IMG/VR virus record: IMGVR_UViG_3300010300_000005
Coordinates: 1-37,569 of that record
Length of the DNA stretch: 37,569 bases
Origin: a virus
Strand: one strand, 5' to 3'
The position numbers and the translations under genes are program-made. Below the pieces are notes generated by a model, which ran no database searches, was not told the DNA's origin, and saw nothing but the letters and a program-made list of their open reading frames with translations. The stretch's first letter is position 1; the number at the start of each line of letters is the position of its first letter. This document shows, in pieces, positions 13,454 through 20,638 of this stretch.

Positions 13454-14750
13454 AGGTCTAGCTGTTACACCATTTGATTACCAAAAGGAGGGGATCGACT
13501 TCGGTCTCCTCCATCATTACCACATTAACGCTGATGAGATGGGCCTTGGCAAAAGCCTCCAGTCCCTTACCATTGCTTTTGATGTCGTAAGTAACGGTGG
13601 CAAGGTGTTAATAATATCTCCAGCTTTCCTCCGGTACAATTGGTTTTGTGAGATCAATAAACTTGAGTCACACCTTAACATGGTTCACGTTATTGAAGGG
13701 AATAAGGAGGCGAAGCTGCCCATTCCTAAAAATGTGGACTTTATTATCATGGGTTATGCCCAGATTGACCATGCCTCTCATGTGTTTGATATGGTTGATA
13801 TGGTGATAATTGATGAAGCGCACTACATAAAGAATATAGATGCTAAAAGGACTGAGAGATTACATGAGTTAATCTATCGGTCAGCGCCGGAAAGACTGGC
13901 ACTTCTTACAGGAACTCCTATGCCTAACGGTACTCCGGTCGAGCTGTACTCTTTGCTAAGGATGTGTGGCTATACTGTACATCCTACTAATGGGGCGAAT
14001 GTTTATAAGGACTACCCTGTGCCGTGGGATTTTTATGAGGATTACTCCATTAAAAAGGAGCGCACTATCTATGTTAAAGGTAGGCGTAGGCTCATAACAA
14101 AGTACGAGGGAGTTAGAAAGGATACAGTTAAAAGACTCAAGTATTACCTTAAGGATAAGATGATTAGAAGGAGAGCTGATAAGGTATTAAAGCTACCTCC
14201 TCTTATGGAGAAGAATGTAGTTGTGGACTACAGAAATATCCCACAGCTAATGGAAATGTTTAATGAGTTTAATGGCAATGAGAAATACTCTCCAGAGCTG
14301 AAGGCGAAGTCTGCTATGCTAAAGGTGAAATACACTTTAGACTACGTGAAGATGCTGGACGAGAGAAAGCTAGGGCCATTCCTAATTTACTCAGATCACA
14401 AGAAACCAGTAGAATGGCTTGCTGAGAAGTTAGGATGTCCCTACATTCATGGCGATATCCCCGTTAGAAAGAGGGATAAGTATGTCAGTGAGTTTCAAAG
14501 AAGCCAGCATAACTTTCTATGTATTACCATAGGCTCAGGGGCAGAGGGTATGAACCTCACCAATGCGAGACATCTAATAGTCAATGACCCCAATTGGACT
14601 CCAGCTAAGAATGATCAGATGAGGAAGAGATTCCATAGGATAGGGCAGGAAGATCCCTGTACTGTCCACAATATAATTGGAAGCGTACAGGACAAGAGAA
14701 TAATTGAGAGCCTTCGCAAGAAGATGAAGGTAATAGGAGCAGTATTATGA
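13440..14750 (+). CDS. SNF2-type SF2 helicase/translocase
   Basis: 436 aa from GTG at 13440, overlapping the upstream gene; an ATG at 13368 would lie deep inside that gene. Motifs in order: Q-like FDYQKEGIDF, I DEMGLGKS, Ia ISPAFL, II IIDEAHYIKN, III LTGTPMPN, IV LIYSDH, V GAEGMNLTNARHLI, VI QMRKRFHRIGQ. This set is diagnostic of SNF2/RAD54-like ATPases; phages carry short forms beside recombination genes. It probably remodels DNA-protein complexes or migrates branches with the neighbouring exonuclease. It ends AVL and overlaps the amidase start (TTATGA). Confidence 0.92.
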   Translation: MTSYKGLAVTPFDYQKEGIDFGLLHHYHINADEMGLGKSLQSLTIAFDVVSNGGKVLIISPAFLRYNWFCEINKLESHLNMVHVIEGNKEAKLPIPKNVDFIIMGYAQIDHASHVFDMVDMVIIDEAHYIKNIDAKRTERLHELIYRSAPERLALLTGTPMPNGTPVELYSLLRMCGYTVHPTNGANVYKDYPVPWDFYEDYSIKKERTIYVKGRRRLITKYEGVRKDTVKRLKYYLKDKMIRRRADKVLKLPPLMEKNVVVDYRNIPQLMEMFNEFNGNEKYSPELKAKSAMLKVKYTLDYVKMLDERKLGPFLIYSDHKKPVEWLAEKLGCPYIHGDIPVRKRDKYVSEFQRSQHNFLCITIGSGAEGMNLTNARHLIVNDPNWTPAKNDQMRKRFHRIGQEDPCTVHNIIGSVQDKRIIESLRKKMKVIGAVL

Positions 14751-15169
14751 AAAGGGTGATTAGTCAGATATTTATCCATTGCACTGGCTTTGAGAGGGAA
14801 GAGCATGAGGATGAGTACAATATGTTCGAGTGGTGGAACCTAGTTGGACAACAGAAATACCACTATTTAATATGTAAAGACGGAGAGATTTACGGAGGAG
14901 CTAGACTCGAAAGACCTAAAAATACCGTACGAGGATTTGATAGCCACTCTATTCATGTGTGTCTTTACGGTGATTATAATTTTACTTTTAAGCAAGGGTT
15001 AAGTCTACATACGGTATTATATGAATTGAAGTCAAAGTATCCCAATGCCACAGTAGATCCGCACAGAATGTTCGCACCTAATGAAACGTGTCCTAATTTT
15101 AAAGATAAATTCCTATTTGAAAACGGAGGTATAGATGGGTATCAAGTCACGAAAAAAGAGAGAAGCTAA
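14747..15169 (+). CDS. N-acetylmuramoyl-L-alanine amidase endolysin, T7-lysozyme-like
   Basis: 140 aa. Aligning by eye with T7 gp3.5: FIHCTGF (H11), KYHYLICKDGEIY (conserved Tyr), SHSIHVCLYGD, and VDPHRMFAPNETCPNF (H106 and C115). H11, H106 and C115 are the zinc ligands. The residue matching T7 Lys128 is Glu (E113), so catalysis may be tuned differently. It cuts the amide bond between MurNAc and L-Ala; with no signal peptide it needs a holin. In T7 the homologue also inhibits the phage RNA polymerase, but no such polymerase exists here. Coupled to the helicase by an ATGA overlap, and its 3' end overlaps the next gene by 35 bases. Confidence 0.87.
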   Translation: MKRVISQIFIHCTGFEREEHEDEYNMFEWWNLVGQQKYHYLICKDGEIYGGARLERPKNTVRGFDSHSIHVCLYGDYNFTFKQGLSLHTVLYELKSKYPNATVDPHRMFAPNETCPNFKDKFLFENGGIDGYQVTKKERS

Positions 15170-15785
15170 AGAGTTTGATGTACTGATAAAGAAGAGACAA
15201 TCAGCGGTTATTGATAGCTTGAATGATGAGACTGAGGAGCTATGGAAGCAGGCATATACCCATAGGCAATGGATAGCAGGAGAGCCTATCACCTTACCTA
15301 ATGGGGATAAGGTAGATATGGCAATGTTTGATATGATTGTAGCGACCATGCACCTACAGCAATCGGATATGAGATCTATGCTAACTCTCCTTCAAAAGTT
15401 TTGGGGTGAGCTATACCCTTATGTTGAGAATCTTCTGAACCACCTCAACCATTATAAGGTGAAGTTTAAGGAGCTGTATGGAGTGGAAGAGAGGACGTTA
15501 CGTAACTTCGCCCTACAGAATCTTGAGCTACAATGTCGGCAATTGTTTATGAAGGAAGCTGCCGAGAGGACTAAGAAGGGTGAGACCTTTGATTTGGAGG
15601 AGGAGTTCAAACAGTTTCATAAGGAGTTTAAGGAGAAGTCGGACGCTGAGATCGCTAAGATTAAAGAGGAAGAGGATAAGAGGATAGAGGAAGATCTTAA
15701 GGAGGAGGAGCGACGAGCTGCCCTTGCTAAGACTAAGGCATTTGAAACTAAGCTGATGAATAAGAATGCACATATTATAAATTAA
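15135..15785 (+). CDS. Hypothetical coiled-coil protein, 216 aa, last gene of the rightward operon
   Basis: ATG at 15135 with GGAGG at 5 nt. Basic N-terminus, central helical region with Trp and Leu, then a long charged coiled coil (about 165-205, EEEDKRIEEDLKEEERRAAL). No recognised family. Its end is only 2 bases from the hairpin that terminates the opposing operon. A structural or scaffolding role is possible but unsupported. Confidence 0.75.
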   Translation: MGIKSRKKREAKEFDVLIKKRQSAVIDSLNDETEELWKQAYTHRQWIAGEPITLPNGDKVDMAMFDMIVATMHLQQSDMRSMLTLLQKFWGELYPYVENLLNHLNHYKVKFKELYGVEERTLRNFALQNLELQCRQLFMKEAAERTKKGETFDLEEEFKQFHKEFKEKSDAEIAKIKEEEDKRIEEDLKEEERRAALAKTKAFETKLMNKNAHIIN

Positions 15786-15807
15786 AAGAGGCAGCCGAAG
15801 CTGCCTC
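15784..15807 (-). terminator. Rho-independent terminator of the leftward late operon
   Basis: On the minus strand a perfect 8-bp stem (GAGGCAGC/GCTGCCTC) closes a UUCG tetraloop and is followed by TTTTAATTT. On the plus strand no T-run follows, so it mainly serves leftward transcription, which ends here after the lipoprotein gene. Confidence 0.85.
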
Positions 15808-15824
15808 AGGAGACTGTAGAGAGA

Positions 15825-15857
15825 TAGCTGTCGGGTACGAGGGAAACCTGACAGCTA
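15825..15857. other. Second hairpin between the convergent operons
   Basis: TAGCTGTC at 15825-15832 pairs with GACAGCTA at 15850-15857, including the stop codon of the lipoprotein gene. No T-run on the plus side (AATCATTGG follows), so it is at most a weak rightward terminator or an RNA 3'-end stabiliser. Confidence 0.5.
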
Positions 15858-16280
15858 ATCATTGGAGTCCCTTATGGTTTCAATTAATTCAAATATCCAA
15901 GATCTAATTGTTACCCACACTTCCGGTCTATTTCCAATCAATCCGTCACAGTACATCAGACTGTCTTGAACTTCATAGTCTATCCAATAGTCGCAAGATT
16001 CTCTGTTTCCATCATAAAATTTATAATCCATACAAGATAGTAGACTTATCTCTTTTTTACTTTGGTGGAATATGTCGCATAGTATAGGGTCTTTCGTTGT
16101 GATAGTATTGCCTTCTTCATCAATATACTGGAACTCAACAGGCTCCAGATTCATATAATCGTACATCTGACAGTAGCAGTCCAACACTTCTACTGAGAAT
16201 ATGTTGCGCTCTTGCGGTTCAATTTTAGGTAGGCAGCTAGTCAAACTAAATGCTGCCAAGATGCTTAATAAAATCTTCAT
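15855..16280 (-). CDS. Lipoprotein in the lysis region, candidate outer-membrane spanin
   Basis: 141 aa from ATG at 16280, which has GAGGG about 5 nt upstream; a longer frame to 16346 lacks a site. MKILLSILAAFSLTSC is a textbook lipoprotein signal with lipobox LTSC. The mature part is acidic and has several Cys (CYCQMYD, LLSC, SCDY, YCD), possibly disulfide-bonded in the periplasm. It is the last gene of the leftward operon, behind candidate holin and spanin-type genes, which fits an o-spanin. At about 125 mature residues it is large for one, and the Cys richness is unusual. It overlaps the 96-aa gene by 35 bases in another frame. Confidence 0.65.
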   Translation of the reverse strand: MKILLSILAAFSLTSCLPKIEPQERNIFSVEVLDCYCQMYDYMNLEPVEFQYIDEEGNTITTKDPILCDIFHQSKKEISLLSCMDYKFYDGNRESCDYWIDYEVQDSLMYCDGLIGNRPEVWVTIRSWIFELIETIRDSND

Positions 16281-16536
16281 GTCTTCCCTCTTTTTTTGCC
16301 TGTAATGCGTTGTGAACTTTAATCGCTCCGTCGAGTGTAAGTCCACCTCTCCTCAGTTTTCTGATACTGTACTCAATCGCTGGCTCTCCGTATTTGGTGG
16401 CAAGGTAATCTGACAGTAGACCGGCAATCCAAATAGGAAAGCTAGAAGATAGACCAAGTAGTTTAACTATCTGAGCTTTGATTATCTCAACCGACAGAAG
16501 TTCTACCAATGCATCTCCTAGCTTATCCCAATTCAT
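16246..16536 (-). CDS. Hypothetical protein with one hydrophobic segment, holin candidate
   Basis: 96 aa. Residues about 12-45 are hydrophobic (VEIIKAQIVKLLGLSSSFPI, then WIAGLLSDYL), enough for one membrane-embedded segment. The C-terminus is basic and helical. It starts within the stop of the preceding gene (TAATGA) and overlaps the lipoprotein gene. The arrangement is compatible with a holin, but no family match is visible and the hydrophobic run contains charges. Confidence 0.5.
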   Translation of the reverse strand: MNWDKLGDALVELLSVEIIKAQIVKLLGLSSSFPIWIAGLLSDYLATKYGEPAIEYSIRKLRRGGLTLDGAIKVHNALQAKKEGRHEDFIKHLGSI

Positions 16537-16760
16537 TAGAAAGCAGCTTTTAAAAGAGCGATAACTTTATCGTCGATTTCGCCCGGAATTGCTTCAGCTA
16601 ATTTATCAAGGAAATAGTCAGGATCGATGTCAACATACAGTCCTACGTCTGCACCTTTTCCATCGTAACCAGCAGTAAGTCGTAGCTTACCGTCCTTGTA
16701 CTCTAAACTAACATCAGCCTCTTTACTGATCTCTACACTTGCTAAATCTTTAGACTCCAT
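16536..16760 (-). CDS. Hypothetical acidic protein, 74 aa
   Basis: Strong ribosome site (AGGAGG before AATTATG). Small acidic protein with beta-like VSLEYKDGKLRLTAGYDG and a helical end (IDDKVIALLKAAF). No domain recognised. Coupled to the 96-aa gene. Lies in the lysis block; could be an antiholin-like partner, but nothing in the sequence shows it. Confidence 0.65.
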   Translation of the reverse strand: MESKDLASVEISKEADVSLEYKDGKLRLTAGYDGKGADVGLYVDIDPDYFLDKLAEAIPGEIDDKVIALLKAAF

Positions 16761-16812
16761 AATTCCTCCTATGGTAAAAGCTCTTTGTACTTATGTAACA
16801 AAGATGCTTTGT

Positions 16813-17142
16813 TCACTTATGATTCCTTTGCTCTAAGATAAATACCCTTTTCTCTATATCTTGCAGTCTTTTCTGGATCGCTCTATCGTACTGTGTGTGG
16901 TCTGATCTAGTCCATCGATCAAGGGTGTTTTTATTGACTGCCATTCTCATCTCTTTGATCTGGTCTTTAAGGTCTGATACTTGAGATGTTAGGAACGACA
17001 ATTCTTTCACAAATATTTGAGAGTTTTTGTCATTGTTGTAAATCATAACAAAAGTTCCAATTAAAAAAGCAGTAGCAAGCGTAGCGACTCCAGTTAAAAA
17101 AACTCTTTTACCTTCTGCTTCAATTTTTCCAGTGTCAGTCAT
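16813..17142 (-). CDS. Membrane-anchored coiled-coil protein, candidate inner-membrane spanin or XhlA-like lysis protein
   Basis: 109 aa with AGGAG upstream. A short charged N-terminus, one transmembrane span (VFLTGVATLATAFLIGTFVM), then a long coiled coil (FVKELSFLTSQVSDLKDQIK ... RLQDIEKRVFILEQR). This N-in, periplasmic coiled-coil layout is that of i-spanins and of some pinholin or XhlA-like proteins. With the lipoprotein at 15855 it could form a two-component spanin, although the genes are not adjacent. Confidence 0.6.
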   Translation of the reverse strand: MTDTGKIEAEGKRVFLTGVATLATAFLIGTFVMIYNNDKNSQIFVKELSFLTSQVSDLKDQIKEMRMAVNKNTLDRWTRSDHTQYDRAIQKRLQDIEKRVFILEQRNHK

Positions 17143-17156
17143 CCTTGACTCCTTTC

Positions 17157-17315
17157 TTAATTGTCTTCGACATTGATAATAACTTGCGAATCGTCACGAG
17201 TGTAAACCCCTGCACCTTGAGAAGTCCATTCCATAACGTGACGCTTTGGCTCAACGTGGCACAATGTGATTTTCTCACTACGCGTTTTTTGAATGTGTTC
17301 GCTAAAAGTTGTTAT
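17157..17315 (-). CDS. Short open frame without ATG, possibly a remnant or atypically started gene
   Basis: Between the large fibre stop and the coiled-coil gene, the minus frame ending in TAA at 17157 is open through the fibre end and reads protein-like (SEHIQKTRSEKITLCHVEPK, later GVYTRDDSQVIINVEDN). It resembles the start of phage structural proteins that set a beta motif before further domains. No ATG, GTG or TTG has a ribosome site. ATA at 17315 follows ACGAGG, and the only ATG (17231-17233) leaves 25 residues. It may be a truncated gene or a decayed fibre-associated protein. Confidence 0.35.
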   Translation of the reverse strand: MTTFSEHIQKTRSEKITLCHVEPKRHVMEWTSQGAGVYTRDDSQVIINVEDN

Positions 17316-20300
17316 TAAAACCTCGTTGTTTCTTTGGTGTAGTTTAGTTCGGTTAAGTCTACTGTAGAGCCGGAGCTTAAGGTGTCAGCCCCATTGTGCC
17401 TAACATACAACGTGGTGCTAACAGCTTTAAATTTCTTGGAAGGAGACATCCATCCAGTGTCATTTGTAGCCCCTCCTGCATTACCCTCAAATTTCTGAGT
17501 TAGGTAAAGATCACCACCTCCACCAGAAGCACTTCTAAACTCAACCGTATTCACCTTTCCTCCATCCGAAAACATTCTCATTTCACCCGTTATTTCATAC
17601 CACTTACCGACTACAAGGTTATTAAACTGCAAGTCACTTAAATCTTGGTTTGATGTTGAGGTTGTACCCAGTGTTTTAGTCTGCGTATAGTTTAAAGGGA
17701 TTGCCGCCAAAAAAGTCGCATTGGTATCTCCTTCCTCAACTTTGAAGGTTGCATTGACTGTTATTGCGTCACCTGTACCCCAAGGCGCATTACCGTTTTG
17801 CGGAGTAAGCAATACATTTGTGCCTGCGTTTCTATAACCTATGTTTAAAAATGAATCCCCAGCGGTTGCTAACGCGACATAATGGGTATCCGCTGCACTA
17901 CTTCTCTGATAGTCGCCAACTATAGATATAAAACTATAATCACTTGCAATAGTGTAGCCACTTGGTAATGGTAACTGAAACTCTGTTGCAGAAACTGTTC
18001 CATTTGTCCAGCGACCTTGGATTGTCATCATGTCGCCTTCGAGCTTGTATTTTATTTCTTGGTTAGTTGTTGTGCCGACACCTACAAGCGCTGGGGAGTA
18101 TCCCTCTAGATTTGTCGCACTAACTTTCGCAGGGGTTACAACGTGTTCGGCTTCCCAATGCTCATTTATTCTTAAATGACAAAGGTTGGAATTTGTACTA
18201 GAGGTAAATCCTGCACCATTTGAACCAAAAGATAGTTTGTCTCCAGCACTAAATTCTCCTTTTATTGAAGTAAATTGAAATTTCTTTCTAGTAGTTGTGT
18301 TAAATGCCGAAACAATTTTATAAAAAGCTCCATTTAAATAGAGCCCGATATAATTAGTTGAATTTGCGGTAAATGAGATATTTCCATCTATTTCAACAAT
18401 AGAGTTGTTTTTTTGTACTTCGTAATAGTTTCCGTTTGTAAAATTTGAACCATCCGCTCCACTGACCCATCCATTTCCAGACCCGCTCCAGTTTATTGAT
18501 TCAGTAGATATAGTAATAGCTCTCCCATCAGTTCCATTTAGCTCTACCGAATTTACTTCCGAAAGCTCCTTATAAACAAACGGATTACTTGAAAGCTCTA
18601 AATCATCAAAGACTAAAACCTTGCTCGATTCACTTGCTCCAGTGTGATGAAAGCCAAGTTTTATCGCATTGGTTGACGTTGGGATAAAAACACCAAGGCT
18701 ATATCGAGTCGGATTAGATGCGGTCTCTAAGCAATCTGTCGAGTCGTTTAGTACAGCGTCATTTGTATCATCCCAAACAATTACGCATAAAAGATCATCT
18801 GAGCCATCCCACGTATAGAAGAAGTTAAACCCGACAAAATTGCCTTTTTGCTTATCGTCTAATGTGATTGATGCACTTGCAATCCAGTCGTTGGTTGAGT
18901 TAGTTGCCGTTGCGCTAGTTGTGTACTTTATTGACGTGGCACCTGCAATGGGATTAGTTGTTTCATCTGCTAGGGCACCGCCAAGTGTACCGATATTATC
19001 AAACGTTGCGTTTAGCCCTGTGGTGTAATCTGAAGAGTCTGTAGCGGATTCGTGATCTTCGTTGTAAAAGATATCAAGACCACCACCACCGCCACCGATT
19101 GAACCCCACGCTGAACCGTTATAACCTTCAAAAGAAGATGTCTCAGAATTAAAGCGAAGCATACCGCTATTGGGTGATCCGCTTCGTTGCGCTGTCGTTC
19201 CTACGGGTAGGTCAATCTGACCTGTTCCACTCATTAAGATATCACCAGTAGAAGTAACGCCTGCAAAAGTTGGGCTTGATGTCGTTGCAATATCTTGCGG
19301 CGTGGATAATGTGATTGAGCCATTACCATTTGTTACGGATACTTGGTCTGTCGTCCCTGTTATTGTTGCTAGGTCAAAAGTGTTGTCGGATGTGTTACCA
19401 ATGAGAAGCTGTCCGTCGGTCACAGCACTTGCATCTAACCCTGTGCCACCGTTAGCTTCTGGTAAAATACCTGTAACATCCGATGTTAAGGACAAGTCTT
19501 GAGAAACCAAATTACCTGATGCATCAACATAGGCAGGCTGGCTAATTGTTAAGTCAGGCAAGTTTACGTTACCAGTGCCGTTAGGGTCTAAAATAATGTT
19601 GCCGTTAGTATCGGTTGAACTAACAGTGTTGCCATCTAATGTAAGGTTATCTACGCTTAAATCCCCTGTAACATTAACGGTTCCTGTAATTGTAGCCGCT
19701 ACCCCAGATCCGCTATGGTTAACAGATAGCCCGTCACCTGAGCCGCTGTGAGTAATAGCTAATGCATCTCCTGAACCTGATGCGTCTATAGTCGTGTCAT
19801 CTGTAAAAGTTTTCTGACCTGCTATAGACTGATTAGTCGTTAAATCCACAAAGTTTTGAGTCGCTGAGCCAGTACCGCCATTAGCGACAGGCAACACTCC
19901 AGTCACATCTGATGTAAGGTCTAAATCCTGTGAAACTAGATTCCCCGATGCATCGACATAAGCTGGCTGGCTTACTGTTAGATCCGGTAGCTGTACATTG
20001 CCTGTGCCATTTGGATCTAAGATGATATTTCCATTAGTGTCGGTCGAGCTTAACGTATTAAGATTTAAAGCTAAGTTACCGATATCAGCAGAGTTAACCC
20101 CTGTCATATCATCAGAAGCATTGATAGTAACACCCGATACCTGTAAAGCGTCCCCAGAACTTCCTGACCAAGTAGCGATTGCAAAATCTGTAGCAGAGCT
20201 TAATCGATCTATATCGTCTGACAGCTCTCTCCAAAGACCGTTACTCAGATCAGTGCTGAAGGTTCCGGCAGTATGAGATGAGTTAGCGGCGTAAATTTTA

Positions 20301-20638
20301 TCATCACTAGCGAAGATGACATCATCAGTATCGTAAAGAGTACCTGTTACCCATGGCTCAAGACCGGCTCCGCCTCCGCCTCCGACAGAACCCCAAACAC
20401 CTGAAGAATATGCCTGTAGAGATTGAAAATCTGTGTTGTATATCAACATACCGTTAGCAGGACTGCTAATAGCGTTTCTTTGTGCAGTAGTCATCCTAGG
20501 AGGTAGGAATGCCCCTGAGGTACTTTCCAGTTGAAGGACTGCACTACTCTCAGGTACAACCCTGTCACCCACTACCAGTGTATCGATGTGTTTAAAACTA
20601 AATAATAATGGAAGAATTAGTAATAGTAAGGTTCTCAT
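17315..20638 (-). CDS. Large modular tail fibre/adhesin with an N-terminal signal-like segment
   Basis: 1107 aa. It begins with MRTLLLLILPLLFSFKHIDT, a signal-peptide-like sequence unusual for a phage fibre. Next come an LPPRMTTAQRNAISSPANGM module followed by YNT and a Gly5 linker, a WVTGTLYDTDDVIF carbohydrate-binding-like segment, two 61-residue copies of a beta-repeat (residues 197-257 and 340-400), a second TTAQR...GMLRFNS module with Gly6 linker (about 490-520), then jelly-roll-like domains to the end. Such modules occur in phage fibres and in exported bacterial adhesins. It overlaps the preceding fibre gene (TTATGA), so it is made with it. Probable receptor-binding protein; no chaperone or self-cleaving domain seen. 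Confidence 0.8.
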   Translation of the reverse strand: MRTLLLLILPLLFSFKHIDTLVVGDRVVPESSAVLQLESTSGAFLPPRMTTAQRNAISSPANGMLIYNTDFQSLQAYSSGVWGSVGGGGGAGLEPWVTGTLYDTDDVIFASDDKIYAANSSHTAGTFSTDLSNGLWRELSDDIDRLSSATDFAIATWSGSSGDALQVSGVTINASDDMTGVNSADIGNLALNLNTLSSTDTNGNIILDPNGTGNVQLPDLTVSQPAYVDASGNLVSQDLDLTSDVTGVLPVANGGTGSATQNFVDLTTNQSIAGQKTFTDDTTIDASGSGDALAITHSGSGDGLSVNHSGSGVAATITGTVNVTGDLSVDNLTLDGNTVSSTDTNGNIILDPNGTGNVNLPDLTISQPAYVDASGNLVSQDLSLTSDVTGILPEANGGTGLDASAVTDGQLLIGNTSDNTFDLATITGTTDQVSVTNGNGSITLSTPQDIATTSSPTFAGVTSTGDILMSGTGQIDLPVGTTAQRSGSPNSGMLRFNSETSSFEGYNGSAWGSIGGGGGGLDIFYNEDHESATDSSDYTTGLNATFDNIGTLGGALADETTNPIAGATSIKYTTSATATNSTNDWIASASITLDDKQKGNFVGFNFFYTWDGSDDLLCVIVWDDTNDAVLNDSTDCLETASNPTRYSLGVFIPTSTNAIKLGFHHTGASESSKVLVFDDLELSSNPFVYKELSEVNSVELNGTDGRAITISTESINWSGSGNGWVSGADGSNFTNGNYYEVQKNNSIVEIDGNISFTANSTNYIGLYLNGAFYKIVSAFNTTTRKKFQFTSIKGEFSAGDKLSFGSNGAGFTSSTNSNLCHLRINEHWEAEHVVTPAKVSATNLEGYSPALVGVGTTTNQEIKYKLEGDMMTIQGRWTNGTVSATEFQLPLPSGYTIASDYSFISIVGDYQRSSAADTHYVALATAGDSFLNIGYRNAGTNVLLTPQNGNAPWGTGDAITVNATFKVEEGDTNATFLAAIPLNYTQTKTLGTTSTSNQDLSDLQFNNLVVGKWYEITGEMRMFSDGGKVNTVEFRSASGGGGDLYLTQKFEGNAGGATNDTGWMSPSKKFKAVSTTLYVRHNGADTLSSGSTVDLTELNYTKETTRF
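19439..19621 (-). repeat. Fibre internal repeat, copy 2
   Basis: Encodes residues 340-400 of the large fibre (SSTDTNGNIILDPNGTGNV ... ANGGTG). Differs from the copy at 19868-20050 at about five residues. DNA identity is lower than protein identity, indicating an old duplication under selection. Confidence 0.85.
19868..20050 (-). repeat. Fibre internal repeat, copy 1
   Basis: Encodes residues 197-257 of the large fibre, the partner of 19439-19621. Same length (61 codons), so the shaft may grow or shrink by whole modules. Confidence 0.85.
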
